Part shown: positions 45,898 through 59,365 of the stretch, piece by piece
Layout: the number at the start of each line of letters is the position of its first letter
Numbering within the stretch: position 1 is the first letter of the stretch
NCBI RefSeq assembly: GCF_002994745.2
Contig: NC_037094.1
Location: forward strand, 14,879,001 to 14,943,000
DNA: 64,000 nt
Source: Rosa chinensis
Lineage: Eukaryota; Streptophyta; Magnoliopsida; Rosales; Rosaceae
Direction: 5' to 3'
The notes under the pieces: model-generated
What the model was told of the DNA's origin: nothing
Database searches by the model: none
The model's input: only the letters and a program-made list of their open reading frames with translations
Made by a program: the position numbers and the translations under genes

Positions 45898-48730
45898 GGA
45901 AGTGACTAAGTAAGTTAAATAATTAAGGATTTGATGTACCAAAGAATGATTAATTAAGGTTCTATTGACTGTTAATTACAGGAATTGATTGATTTATATG
46001 ATTGAGTGCTTGGGCAGCTTGCGCGCATTGGCTTTGTCTGAGTTCTTCTTTCTTCGTAGGATCTAGCTATTTTATTTAAGAACTATTTAGTGTATACCAC
46101 ATATATAGTTTGACAAAAAAGTTTAACCTTTGGACCATGTCAAGAGAAGTAATAAGTCCTTAGACACACATAATTCGTTGCATGTATTCAAAGTATATTC
46201 GTATATTTTATGTGCATAAATTAGACACACATAGCTCTAAAAGAAAGAGGTTTCCTATTTGTTGATTATGAATGAGAAATTAGGATCGATGTTGCTGCTT
46301 TTTTCTTCGTGCGGATCATTGAGCAATCTAAGGTTTTAAGAAGGTCAGTCTTGTTCTCCGACTTCTCAATCTTTGTAATTTCTTCCACTGATGGAAGTAG
46401 ATCCTTTTCGACCAGAAAAGTTTACCTAGTTCGATGTCTGGGATACCTAAACAAGAAAGTAAACCCTAGATGGTTAAAAGAAAGAAAAAAAAATTGTGTA
46501 ACTTGCAGTTAACATGTAGAGCTACTTGGCTAGGTTAGGTAAAACAACACCAGACATCTTCACATGCGAAAGATGACCCACCGTACCGGCCATTACTGAA
46601 TTTAATCAATCTGACTTCTACTGTGTCTCTCTGCGTGTCTGTGCTAATATCGTTATCTCTTCTTATTCAGTACGTCAGTATTATTAATGTGAGTCTGGAA
46701 ATCTCTCGTGGTCCTATTTAAATTTCTTCTTTCATTTCTAGCTTTTCCTCATCAAGTTAGTGCTGCTTCAGTGCTTCCAACTTCCACCCAAATAAGTCCC
46801 AACAAAAGACGTAGCTCGCAATTCTAGCCCTAGAAATCTACTTTTTATATCATACTAGCAACTAGCTCGAACTAACTAAATAGTTAGCTTTGCCGATCGA
46901 AAAGATTAGCGATGAGCTTAAGGGCCAGGAATAAATATAATCACGCCGGCCGGGTATTGATATTATTCTCGATCGCTGATGGTTTATTGATTTTCTTATC
47001 ACTATATTACGATTTAAAACAAAGAAATTATCTGTATGGACTTGGAGAAGAATGATAATTAACTCTCTTCTGACTCTCGGTCTTTCAACCTTCATAATAT
47101 ATATTTGTTCTCTTTACCTTCGGAAATGTTTTTTCATAATAAGAATGATTGTGTTTTAAATAGTCGCCCATTTATAGATTACATACATTAAGAGATGAAA
47201 AAATTCCTATATGATGATCAGAAACCTGTGTTGGTTGAAATCATTATCATTTTAGGTAGTATTAATCCCATTCTCAATTTCTGAATCTGGATTTCAAATT
47301 TTTGATCATCATCACATATAGTTACAAGTTGGTAACATTTGTCACAAATGGATGAATTATCACATATGCTAGTCCTCAATTTCCTCATCCCAACAAAACA
47401 ATTTGTTTTATTTTATGAAAATACAAAGCAACTCATTGAAGCAATGCTTGCAAAGAGAAGTTGCAAGCATGTGTTCAAATAGAGAATATTGTATGTATTG
47501 CAAAATAAACTTTTCGATTTAAAGAAAAAATGTGATGTAATAGGTAAAAAATAGCTTGATGGTTCCAGACAACATAGAATTATTGATGAGAAGAGCGACA
47601 TTGAATGAGAAAAATGTACCCACAAAAGACTCAACAAAATATACTTACACTTGACACAGACGTACATTTGGCTTAGTTATAGCTAGCTAGCCCTACAGAC
47701 TCGGGTCTCTTCCCCAATAGATTTCTCTAAATTTCTTAACAAAACGAGGGTATATAGTATAGCTAGCGAATAAACCAATATGGTACAAGCTGTCCTTTTT
47801 AACCATACTTATTAGTGCATGCCAAGTAGGTTTAAGCTGGAGGTAAAGTTAAAACAGATTATCAAAAGCAAATTAGAGACAGCAATACAGTGATAGAATC
47901 CTAGTCATCACTCCATATATATCACCATTAACAATCATCATTAATCTCAGTCTCTCACAAGACCATTCTGCATAATTAGCTTTCTAGCTAGTTAATTAAC
48001 AAAGGCAAAGTTGGTGCTAATTGTCCCATTAATAAACATGGATTAATCAACCTCCTCATGGCCTTGTTCTGAATCTCAGATACATGATCTGACAATCAAG
48101 GTTGGATATATGGTATTTGAGCTTTCAGTACTAACCATTAGACAAGTTGATTCTCAGTTAGACCTTGTGGCAGGCAATTCCTGCAGAAGATCATAGTATA
48201 TTAGAGCAAGGATTTGTACTAACCCCGTACAACTCATGTTTTATATAGAAGCTAATCAAATTGGCGAGAAAGAGAATACAAACATGCTCACTGACTCGAT
48301 AAACTAAAGAAATGCAAAAACGGTACAGTCTTTACTTCAAGTACAAGATGCTTAATTAGGGATAAAATTAATAAGGTGATCAGGCCGGTTTGATGAGCTG
48401 GCCTATCTGTGTGTTAATCAGATCCTAATAGGAACAAATTAAGGCCAGTAAGCCTAGCTCGATCAACCTTGAATTTAGTTGGGATTGTTTATCTTCAACT
48501 AGCTAGGTATTTATGCATACATTAAGCTTAAGCATGTTTCTTGATTACCTGAAATATTAGGGAGTTGAAACGTGCATGAAAAGGGAATGGAGCTATTTCA
48601 AACGAGCGCGCTTTTAGGTATACCGAAAGAGAGAGAGTGTTCACCAAATTTCATTTCAATAATTGGCTTGAATTCTTAAAACCTCTTTTCCATCATATAA
48701 AAAGTTGAAATTCAAATCATCCCCCAGCAC

Positions 48731-49274
48731 TAGGGATGGCAAAAATCCCTAGCGGGGCGGAGCTCCATTGAATACCCGCCCCTGATGGGGGGAGAATTCG
48801 GAGACAAATGGGGAATGGGGATGGGGCGGGGATGATATTGTGATCTCCATCCCCAAACCCGCCCCAATAATATATACATATATTTAACTATATATATTTT
48901 AATTTATTTTTTATAATATAAATCATAAATATATACATTTACTACTTTACTTTAATGGCTACACTTTTACTTTAATGGTATTTTGACTTTTGCACTCAAT
49001 GAATTATGATTTATGAATTTAATCATGTTTTAAATTTATTTTTTGTAGATTTTGATTTTAAAAAAGGCAATATGAGAAAAAAATATTTTATTTATTAAAT
49101 TCTTATTGGGGATTTGGGGCGGGTTTGGAGGTTTAGTCCCCAGTGGGGATGGGGATGGGGAATCCCCAATATAATTTTATTGGGGATTGGGGCGGGGATG
49201 GGGGTAGAGAATGACCCCGGTGATGGAGATGGTATTGTGATCCCCATCCCCAACCCGCCCCATTGCCATTCCTA
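48731..49274. mobile_element. hAT-type MITE, 544 bp
   Basis: CCCAGCAC flanks it perfectly (48723-48730 and 49275-49282). The ends TAGGGATGGCAA and TAGGAATGGCAA are inverted partners. GGGGATGGGG and CCCCATCCCC motifs fill the regions next to the ends, and an AT-rich centre has no coding capacity. Confidence 0.9.
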
Positions 49275-49548
49275 CCCAGCACCTACATGATGGTAGTTAT
49301 AGGCTTATAGCTAGTAATTAAAAGGGCAATGGCATCAATAATGTGACAGTACCCATTGCCAATGGGGTCTCTCCACTTTTCCATAGTGGGGAAATGTACT
49401 ATACTTGATTAACAATAATCACTATGCACCAAGTTTTATCTGAGTTCCAACTTGATCATGCTTAACTATATCTATATATGCCATAAAAATTGATTGGTCC
49501 TTTGTAACTCCATCTTTAAGTCGGGTTAAAAGGTAGATATTTATTTAT

Positions 49549-51156
49549 GGACAAAATACTGTTTACTCTCTATATTTATAGGGTCTCGACGTTTCAGTCC
49601 CTGACGTTTCAATTTCACCTAAAAAGTCCTTGAACTTTCCAATTTCACCAAAAAAGTCTATGCCGTCAATTTTCCGTTAAAAAGTCTGTTATCTTGCTGA
49701 CGTGACACTATTTCAACAGTAAAATGATTATTTTACCCTTACTGACCAAAAAAAAAACTCTTTTTTTTTTTAAACTCTTTTTTCTCTATTTTTTTAATTT
49801 GTTCTTTTTTATTCCTACTTTTTTTTAACTTTTTTTTTTAATTTGTTCTCTGTTTCTTTTCCTACTCTTTTTTTTTTTACTCTTTTTTCTTTTTAAATTG
49901 TTCTCTTTTTTTAACTCTCTTTTCTCTTTTTTTTTAAATCTCTCTTTTCTCTTTTTTATTTATTTGTTCTCTCTTTTTTTTTTAACCCTCTTTTCTCTCT
50001 TTTTTTTATTTGCTCTGTCTCTTTTTTATATATATATTTCTTTCTCTTTTCTATTTACCTCTTCTTCCTCTTCCTCCTCTCTGCTCTTCGGCCTTCTTTT
50101 CCTCCTCCCTGATCGCAGCTCCAGTTTTTGGCCACGCCTGGAAACCGGAATGGTCGGGTTCTCTTCCCTTTAGATTCCGGCCCCTTCGTTGTGTCGGAGC
50201 TATATCAGAAGCTTTCTCTCGACGTCAATAACGTTTCTTTGGTGTTGGTTTGCTGAGATGATGAGCCAATAGAGATTCGAAGAGGATAAAATATTTGAGT
50301 TTTCCTTTAGAGAAAAATGTTTGAACAGTTTTGGCACCAAAGAAAGGGAGGTAGAAGGTGAATTGATTTGATTTGGGTGTGCTCCGATTTGGTTTGGAAC
50401 CGTTGTATGGAGAGGGGTGATTAGGAGAGGTGGTGATGCTTGCTGGCATGACGGGGATGATGGATGGATGGTGGAATGGCCAGCACTTGCTTGGAGAGGC
50501 GGGCACGCCAACGGTGATTAGGAGAGGTGGTGATGCTCGCCGAAAACTGGAGCTGCGATCATGGAGGAGGAAAAGAAGGCCGAAGAGAAAGAAATGAAAA
50601 AGAGAGAGAGAGAGAGAGAGAGAGAACAAATAAATAAATAAAAAGAGGAAAAAAGTTTTTTTTAAAAAAAAAAGAGAAAAAAGAGTTAAAGAAAAAAGAG
50701 TAGGAAAAAAGAGAGAACAAATTAAAAAAAAAAAGAGAAAAGAGGGTTAAAAAAAGAGAGAACAAATAAAAAAAAAGAGAAAAGAGAGTTAAAAAAAGAG
50801 AGAAAAAAGAGTAAAAAAAAAGAGAACAAATTAAAAAGATAAAAGAGTAAAAAAAAAAAAGAGTAGGAAAAAAAACAGAGAACAAATTAAAAAAATATAG
50901 AAAAAAGAGTTTAAAAAAAAAAGTAGGAATAAAAAGAGAAAAGAGAGTTTTTTTTTGGGTCAATAAGGGTAAAATAGTCATTTTACTGTTGAAAATAGTG
51001 TCACGTCAGCAAGATAACAGACTTTTTAACGGAAAATTGACGGCAGGGACTTTTTGGTGAAATTGGAAAGTTCATGGACTTTTTAGGTGAAATTGAAACG
51101 TCAGGGACTGAAACGTCGAGACTCTATAAGTATAGGGAGTAAACAGTATTTTGTAC
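49549..51156. mobile_element. Foldback Mutator-like element, 1.6 kb, with about 0.6-kb inverted arms
   Basis: TTTATTTAT flanks it perfectly (49540-49548 and 51157-51165), a 9-bp Mutator-type duplication. The outer 210 bp on each side are near-identical inverted repeats (GACAAAATACTGTTTACTC... and partner). Inside them the left arm is almost pure pyrimidine and the right arm almost pure purine, and an inner inverted segment (CGATCGCAGCTCCAGTTTTT near 50110 and its partner near 50540) continues the pairing. The loop is about 0.4 kb (50150-50530). The open frames here are low-complexity Phe/Leu/Ser runs and not genes. Confidence 0.9.
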
Positions 51157-52217
51157 TTTATTTATTAAGTAAAAAAGATAACGGAAAAATAAAATTATAA
51201 GAGACGGCTATAACTCCATTTTGGCTTCAATCATCACTTAATGTCATAAGATACAACTTGCATCAATAGTTCAATGATAAAAGTGTAAATACGAAATGAG
51301 TTGTAAACTTAACATATTGTAGGTTCCAATTTTTATAACTTAAAGACACTTGAAATTTATATATAGTTGATCATGCATAGACTATAGAGATTCGCTTTTT
51401 TAAAATATCGAACGAAATGAGTCATGCTCAAAAGAGAGAAACCCTAGTTATATTACAGTCCTTGACTACATCACTGATTTCAATAATGAAAAAGTAACGA
51501 AAAGTAGAAACACGTACAGGTGAATTAGTTGGCTTTAGTTTCACTAGATTTTTAACCTAGACATGCATGATGAAGACAATGAGGGATGGCTACAGATTGC
51601 CAAAAGCAAAATAAAAGCCACGGATGATCCATGTAAAATCACAATCACAAGTCACAAGCAATTACAACATAGACCAATAAATTTAGGGTATAATAATATA
51701 CCAGACATACATGCAGATCGATATAGATGGTGGGTAAGCAATAAGGTCAGGGTTGAGTGTGAAACGTCCTGGGACTGAAAGGATCGAAGGAGCTAGGGCA
51801 ATGGATACAAAGACTGGAAGACACTGAATGAGACAATGCGGTAGTGGCTTGGTGTCGGGGAGAGAGTAAGACTTGTTTTGGCCCGTACCCCTCTTTCTCA
51901 TGGTGTCCAAGTCTCTGTCCCTCCCTCGCAGTCACTCAGTGTGTGCGTTATCGCTTGGCCATCCATGTCTCAGCTTCATCAGACACATGTCAGACCTAGT
52001 TTGGCGCGCAGTACATCCATACATATTACATACGTACAATACAAACCCTAGTTCTCTCTCTCCCTCACCCACTAGGGCTCTCAGTATATAATTTTTTTCC
52101 ATCTAGCTGGGCGCCCATGCATGCTTGGTTGCTGCTTTGCCTGGTTGGACAATGGCAGGGCTCACCATTACCGCGCTCAGGCCAATACATCTTGTCAGAG
52201 CCTTTGTCCTCTCTCGT

Positions 52218-52220
<3 letters not shown>

Positions 52221-52258
<38 letters not shown>
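52221..52258. repeat. (CT)n microsatellite
   Basis: 19 CT-type units. Confidence 0.92.
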
Positions 52259-52261
<3 letters not shown>

Positions 52262-53937
52262 TGAACCAGTATTCATCAATCACTTCGTGAATGATTGGCC
52301 CCTCAGCTTTGAGCCATTGTTAATGTTTATGGCTGGGTCTGACATGTGATTAATCAACGGACACATCAGGTGCATATGTACCATGTAAAATCCTCATCGT
52401 GGGTGTGATTAAAATATTAATCTACCAATGAAAGTATTTACATGTATATATAAAGTAAACTTCCAGTATTTCTACATGGTAAAATTTGGTTCTACAACTA
52501 TCCAATTCATAATTTATCACTGTGTCATAGTATGTCTAGTCTAACCTAGCCAGCTAGCTTGGGGCATGCTTACTCGGACGTAGAAATAATTCAACTGAGA
52601 CCGCAAGATCGTTTATCAAAATGAGGGGAAATTATTCGGTAATTCCGGACTACCACATAACATTGTCATATAGTGGTCCGGATCAATCATATTACTCGAT
52701 TTTAGTATGAATTTTGCAGAGGGTGAAAAAATTAAATTAATATAACCAATATAAATATACGTCTCGTGGATCAATGACATCTACCCAAATCACTGTGTTC
52801 CATGATTCGAGATCATGTAATAAATTTTCCAGAATGAGAATCATTGGCATGCTTATGTGCTTATATTGCAAAGTTAATTTTAAACAAATATTAACAGTTA
52901 GGTTCAAAATTCTACTTGATTAGCTAATATTAATTAAATCGAGAAGGAAGATTATTTTCATAAACGTGTCTACTAACTTTGAAGAATTGGAATAAATCAA
53001 CCTGTTCCATTATTAAAATGTGTACTCATACAAATTTTTGTACTAATATATCTCATACAAATTTTTGAAATGTTAAATCACGTACTTTTTAGATAACTAA
53101 CCTAATTGCGCACTTACATAAGTGTTCTTTATGGGCATGGATGCTTACATTGACACATCGAATGAGTGTTAGTTAAGGGCAGTATTCTCCCTCATTCTAA
53201 CTAATATCCAGTAGCTCAAAAATACTTATGTATATTTTAAGAGAAATTTGTATCAAATAAACTTAAATAAATATAAGCAAGACAAATTATTATGTGAGAT
53301 ATAATTATTAGGAAATTCTACAATACGTTGACATATGAGAAATTAATTTACTATAATGAGGATTTTTTTTTCTAGTTATCACATAAGTCGTCAAAGTGGT
53401 AACAAGAGTTCTCAAAGTGGTAAATATTACATGAAATATGACATGTATGAGAAACGTTAACGTACCATAGTTTTAACTATAACAATTAAATTATTTATTC
53501 GTGCTTCTATGTCTCGTCTCTTAAAAAAAAATTCATAAATCTCTCATTGTGTATGCAGAATGAAAGCGAGAAACAGGAAATTGCGGATCGCCTCAAATGT
53601 TGTCTCAAATCAAGGCATAAGGCCATTGTCATATGTTCAGTGCAGCTGCCCCATTGATCATGCCACTTTAACATAGGACAATGACACCATGATTTGCGAA
53701 AGACACCAAACTTCACCACTAGTACTCATCACCACTAAAAATAACCAGTTCTTACGACATTATCTGGCTTAATTCATTGAATTTACATTACAATTCATGT
53801 CCACCCTATTTTGGGGCCAAGGGATGATGTACTCATGTCTGGCTAGCTAGCTAGGACATTTCAATCATTTACCATCTCTTTCACTCTAAGAAAGTTAAAA
53901 CCCATAAATTAAAACATGCTATTTATGAACATGCCTT

Positions 53938-54055
53938 TGTTTTTTTTTTTTTTTTTTTTAATCCCCACTCCATTCATCCTTTATCCTGGTAAAATTTGAA
54001 TCCGTAACATAACATCTATGGTGTTAGTTAACTTAGTAATCAATAGACCATGACT
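53938..54055 (-). mobile_element. Possible decayed tRNA-derived SINE
   Basis: A T-run of about 20 (poly(A) on the minus strand) is followed by a body and then, on the minus strand, a weak tRNA-like head with GTTACGGATTCAAATTTT in place of a B box. The A box is poor and target-site duplications are not convincing. Confidence 0.35.
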
Positions 54056-55639
54056 TACCGTCAACTATGAACGTAATGTAATTAAGCAAGCAAGGAGATT
54101 GATTTTTAGGGATCAGCCATATCTATAAAGCCAAATCGTTCTGTCTAACCCTTTCCACAATGCTAGAACTACATGCATGTCCAAACGATAACTTTGATAC
54201 TTATTGCTTAGTTTTTTCATAAACCATCAACATTGTCTGTTAAACTTCCAATGAAATTAAAGATATACCTACTAGGGGCCCCGAGAGATGTTAGAGGGAG
54301 TGCCTCATTCAAATCGCACACACCTAGTGACTGATGAGTAATCATAAAAGCTACGTACGTAGTGTTTAATTTGTAGTCTTTGTTCTTTCCTTATACGTAA
54401 AGGCTCTTCAATCATGTTCATTTAACTTTCTAATAGCACATTATATATTCATCCCCCCCCACCCCCCACGACTTCTCGATGTAACCCCCAATATAATTTA
54501 CTTGAATAACTCATTTTCTAATGAAAAGTAATTCCTATCAAAGTACTGAATTAGTTTGTTGGTTCCTACTATGTTGGGGGGTGTGGGACAAGTGGACAAA
54601 ACAAAACAAAGTGGAGGAGGAGGATTCTAGCTCAAGCATTATGAAGAACCTGTTCTCTTTATATATATGCTTGCAAAGGTCCTTTTCTAATTTATGTGTA
54701 GTAGTAAACAATCAAAGTGATTAACATTGACTTTATGATTTTTCTGATTTGGAATCACATGCACCTAATAAGAAGTAAGAAACTAGTTTAAAAACAAAAA
54801 AAAATAAGTGTAAGCAGAAAAATTTCCAAATTATACATGATAACTGGATGTACATGGAGAAAATTTATGTATTGAAGTGTGAAAATATATTACTCCCCAA
54901 TTAATAGTAGAAACACATGCGACTCCATTAAGTGGATAATTGACATGTTAAGAACAGATCGATTATGTCAATAAGTTATTGTTGAGTGGAATTCATTACC
55001 ATCTACACCAATTCAACCAGACATCGAGTGCTTACATTTCTAGACAATGCAACGGAGTTTCCATGAGCTATGTAAATGTCATAATTGAGGTGTACAAAGA
55101 AAAAAAAAAGTGCGGTTGAAGCCTCACAAACAAAGATGGGGCTTCCATCTTTAACATGATGACTAGTTGTTTTGTTGAATGATGATAAATTATATCTCCT
55201 TTTGCTTTCACAGTAACAAAAAACAAAGAGTGAGTCGGAAAATGAGTTAAGATTATTAGATTAGACCGGAACAAAAGTTTATGCTTTTTTCTTTTAATTA
55301 TTAGATTTTATCTGACACGTTTAGAATTTATTATAAGTTTAGATTTTCTAACACGTTTATAATTAATTAGATCGAGTTTAATTTTTTATATTTTAACACG
55401 TTTAATACCTTGAGACAATTTGAAACCGACAGAGTTCTATGCCCCCACTAGACCTTGATAGTGAAAACAAAAGGTGAAAGCAATTTTAACATGTACGTAT
55501 AGGAAAGGTAGGTACATAGTACATAATACACAACTGAAAATTACTTGAATAATGTATATGTCATTCTCCACAAAGCTGGAGGCCATTACAGTCATTCCAA
55601 AACAGTGTCAACACCTCCTCAATCCTCATCCATATGGCT

Positions 55640-55647
55640 ATATAAGC
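55640..55647 (+). promoter_or_regulatory. TATA box of the BRH1-type gene
   Basis: TATATAAG lies about 127 bp before the ATG, and a CT-rich pyrimidine patch (about 55660-55700) follows, both usual in plant core promoters. Confidence 0.7.
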
Positions 55648-55766
55648 TCTTCACTTTCACTCTCCACAATCTCTCCCTCTCCTCTCTCTCTCTCTCTCAT
55701 CTCCACAAAACACAAAAGCAACAAGCCACTCCAAATCTCCAATAACAAACCTTGAAAGCTCCAACC

Positions 55767-56273
55767 ATGGGGTTCCCAGCAGGCTACACAGAGCTTCTGC
55801 TCCCCAAGCTCTTCCTCAGCACACTTTCCCTTCTGGGTTTCATCCGTAAGCTCATCACCACCCTCTTCTCGTTACTGGGTCTCCAAGATTTCATCGAAAC
55901 CGACAATGCCTGGTCCGACCCGCCCCACCCGACCCGGATCCCCGAATTCCAGTCCGTCTCCGCCTTGCTGATCCGCGAACTCCTCCCCGTCGTCAAGTTC
56001 TCGGACCTTGTCGACCCGCCCGAGTCCTGCGCCGTCTGCCTCTACGAGTTCGAGGTCGACGACGATGTACGACGCTTGACCAACTGTCGTCACATCTTCC
56101 ACAAAGGCTGCGTGGACCGGTGGGTCGGCTACGACCAGAAGACGTGCCCTCTTTGCCGGACGCCGTTCATACCGGAAGATATGCAGGGGGCTTTCAACGA
56201 GAGGCTTTGGGAGGCTTCCGGCATCCCTGATTTTTACGGCGACTTTCCACATGCTATTGGTTATGACTTGTAG
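55767..56273 (+). CDS. BRH1-type RING-H2 E3 ubiquitin ligase
   Basis: Single exon, 168 residues. It begins [20 protein letters not shown], the signature start of brassinosteroid-responsive RING-H2 (BRH1) and related RHA-type proteins. Residues 13-30 are hydrophobic and probably a membrane anchor. The RING-H2 finger has C88, C91, C107, H109, H112, C115, C127 and C130, with Trp119 and CPLC as in active E3 ligases. The C-terminal [10 protein letters not shown] block is also family-conserved. The ATG at 55767 is chosen because it gives the conserved MGFP start; an in-frame upstream extension begins with TTG only. A TATA box and pyrimidine patch stand upstream. In Arabidopsis BRH1 is repressed by brassinosteroid and induced by chitin; whether that holds here is inference. 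Codon use is much more GC-rich than the surroundings. Confidence 0.95.
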   Translation: MGFPAGYTELLLPKLFLSTLSLLGFIRKLITTLFSLLGLQDFIETDNAWSDPPHPTRIPEFQSVSALLIRELLPVVKFSDLVDPPESCAVCLYEFEVDDDVRRLTNCRHIFHKGCVDRWVGYDQKTCPLCRTPFIPEDMQGAFNERLWEASGIPDFYGDFPHAIGYDL

Positions 56274-59200
56274 CACTAAGATTTGAGGTTTTCTTTTTTA
56301 CTTTCTCGTTTTTAGAAAGAAAAAAAAAAGGGACTTCCGAGTCTTTGAGATTTAGAGAAAGACGAGAATCGAACTCTTGATAATCTCGTCGGAGATAGTG
56401 TGAGCGGAATTGAATGACGCTCAGCCTCCGGCGGAAATGTGAGGACATGAGTGTGGGGTTCAGAGAGGGCTAGAAGATGAAATTGTTTGTAAATAGGGTT
56501 TAGGACAAAGAAAAAAAGAGAAGGGAAATCATAATTGAACCCAAGTGAGATGATTATGTACAGTTTGCTTTTTCATTTTTTGGGGAAATGAAAATTTTAC
56601 GGTTTATACACAATGCTCTTTCATTCGCTGGATCTGATGGATTTACTTTTGCATTCCGAATTATCATTACATTTTTTGTATGTGTCTGTCATACAAGTTC
56701 GAATCACATAAACTTCTGGACCATTTCATTTTCCGGTGAGGTGTAACTCGGATTCCAAAGGGCTATGGATTTGATTTTGATGTACCTAATTATTTAGAGT
56801 GATGAGTGTAGTTAATTGCTTTGGCGTATTTGGTGAAGTTGAATATGTATAACACTAGAGAACGCGTGAAAGCAATGAAATTGGTGTTTTGGGTGGTTTG
56901 GCTTTTGGCATATTGGTAAAGGTTGGGTCATTGTTTTTATTATGAGATGGGAGCGTGACATTGTCTGTTGGTGGCTTTGCATTCGACAAAATTCTGGTCA
57001 TGGAACAAATACATGTCTTTGTAGCTGTCCAACCACTTTTATATTCATGTGGGAATTCTGGAAATCAAATCAAAAATGAGATCTACCAAACTCGAAAAGA
57101 AAAAAGATATAAAAAAAAAAAACTCAAAAATATAAAAGAGGACCCAGAGGTAAACTTAAACTATAGTCATGGATTCACTCGAGACCATGTCGAATTATTC
57201 TACCAATGCATAGAAACAGTTTATCTTTATATTGAATTAGTTTGCTTGATATATCAATACATTAATGTATCGGATATACAAACCACTTATTTCTATATAT
57301 TTTTCATTTTAGCTTTTCAATCAACATTTGATCAAGTAATTCAATATGAATTAACTTCATTGTTCATCATCCAGTGAGTGCGAATATGAGGTCTAATTAC
57401 TCTTCAAAAATCATTACCGCAATAAATCAACAAAATATGAGATCAATTATTGATCCAAGACATTGAAGTAACTATATGTTACGTAAATAGAGTATAGTAT
57501 GGGACAGGCTTGTTCAAAACTAATTGGGATGAGAGTGTTTTCTCTATTTCATCTATAAAATGGAGATCTATTTCTCATTGATTGATACCATAACACCGGC
57601 CATAAGGATTAAAGTAGTGTCCAGGTTTCCGGGACTCAGCTTTCTTTTTGTTTCCTGGGAATCTCTTCTCTTTTCTTTTTCCCTTTTTCTTTTCAAATAA
57701 AGATGAAAAGAAAAGGTCTGCACCAATGGCCAACCCTCAGAATCAAGTTTGTCGATAAAATATTTGGCCAGGAATAGTCGGACTCCTCTAAATTTACATT
57801 GTCTAAAGTTACGTAACGGGGAGTTTGATTTTATAAGGGTGATTATATATGAATTTATTGAATTGCAAGACTGTATTTGACTGCAAACATAAAGTCATCC
57901 CATTCTCCTTCTCTGGAGTGATGTGGGGCTCGTGCCATGAAGGGAGGAAAAAAACCGACTGGTACGTGTGCTTAATTTTCAACGTAATGGAGCCGCCATG
58001 TCACATCAAAAATAATCTTTAAATCGGTATTTACTTTCAAATTCATGTCTCATGCATATCAACAATTCAAAATGAGCATGTAATAAATTGTAAATGTGTA
58101 CATCTATTAGTTTGATAGCGTTTAATAATTTATAAACAAATCAAAGATTATGATTAAGTGACCCAAGTAAGAAATATAAATTCTTGGTTACAGCATTTAA
58201 AATAACTGTAGTCAGTCGATTGTCAATTTGGTGATAAAACAGAACCACCCGACCCCATTCCAACCCTATATTAACTAACTGCAGCTACATCCAAGGTTAA
58301 GCTAATATAAACCTAATTCTTCTAGATGTGAAATCTCTAATTTCTGATGAAGATTTTTGGTTTGGCTTTTGCTTTTGCTTTCTTTGAAACCGACATTCTA
58401 AAAAAAATAAAAAATAAACCCTCAGAAATCAATTCCTATTGCAACGTCACTCTCTCTAACCTATCGAGTAAAGCAGGCACCATTTTTCAAATCCCATATT
58501 CTAGAACCAGAATAATTAAATTGTTATAGTATGTCTTTCAAAATTATAGTTTGATCGTGCCATTTCTCCGTTCTGACCCCGAACATACGTCTAGATCATT
58601 ATATGTAGAATTTTCATTCCAGGGAAGAGAGAAAGCGTACACGAAAGTATAGTTGGATTATTAATTGACAGTGAAATTTATACGCAAGTAAAACCTAGAT
58701 TTGAAGAAAACGAAAAGAAAAGAAAAGAAACTCAGTCAAAGAGCCAACACGTACATATAAACCAGGTTCTCGATCGTGCTGTGTTAGCTAGTTCGATGAC
58801 TTCGATCATTAATTGCTTGGAAGTTTCCTTTTGCAGAAGTTTGGGACGCAACTTTGCCAAGTAGTACGTGTTGTAGACTTGTAGAGATAAGGCTGAGGAA
58901 AGGGTCAGGATGACAAAGCAGAATTCAGAGGTTGGAATTCCTGAGCTAAAACGATGGATTTGCTTGGCTGCTGGTTTGGTAGCTAGCTGCATCAGCAATA
59001 TGTGTGCTTATTGCTGTGACTTTTCACCGGTCACTATTCCTGGGTAGGTATAAATAGTGGCGGGGCCCGAATTTCTAATTGGATAGGACAACCTTTGAAA
59101 ACCTTCTCTAACGGTAATTCAAAAACAAATTGTGATTGTAGAGCACAACCAAAAATGCTAATCAACTTGGCCTATTACAAACATAATACTTGTTTTCACC

Positions 59201-59345
59201 TCATATATATGATGTTTATTATATAGATAAATGCAAGGTACAATGTGTTCAATAAAAATCACACACGAAATCTTATGCTTATAAAAGCATCGATCAATAC
59301 CGAACTAACAAAGTTACTCTTTCTCTAATATCAAGGCAATTAAAT
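56274..59345. other. Intergenic stretch after the BRH1-type gene
   Basis: The first few hundred bases are probably its 3' UTR. The rest is AT-rich with no recognised gene apart from a weak small frame at 58732-58992. Confidence 0.45.
58732..58992 (-). CDS. Unrecognised small open frame, doubtful
   Basis: A minus-strand frame from ATG (58992) gives 86 residues (MQLATKPAAKQIHRFSSGIP, with a hydrophobic part FCFVILTLSSALSL). A TATTTATA-like box lies about 60 bp upstream on that strand. I do not recognise the protein. It may be a chance frame; conservation would decide. Confidence 0.2.
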   Translation of the reverse strand: MQLATKPAAKQIHRFSSGIPTSEFCFVILTLSSALSLQVYNTYYLAKLRPKLLQKETSKQLMIEVIELANTARSRTWFICTCWLFD

Positions 59346-59365
59346 AAACATATATTATGTGCAAA

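Larger units (their letters stand above)
44906..48722. other. AT-rich intergenic stretch without recognisable gene
   Basis: Contains an AT microsatellite and a block at 45420-45897 bounded by 8-bp direct repeats (listed separately). No frame looks like a known protein. Confidence 0.45.
51166..55630. other. AT-rich intergenic stretch without recognisable gene
   Basis: Apart from a CT microsatellite and a possible SINE, nothing is recognisable. Open frames at 51560-52350 are short and match no known protein. Confidence 0.5.

Noticed and set aside
49898..50981. Open frames of 90-140 codons on both strands
   Set aside because: They are Phe/Leu/Ser runs from the pyrimidine/purine arms of the foldback element.
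55872..56276. 134-codon minus-strand frame opposite the BRH1-type gene
   Set aside because: Shadow of the GC-rich RING-H2 coding sequence.
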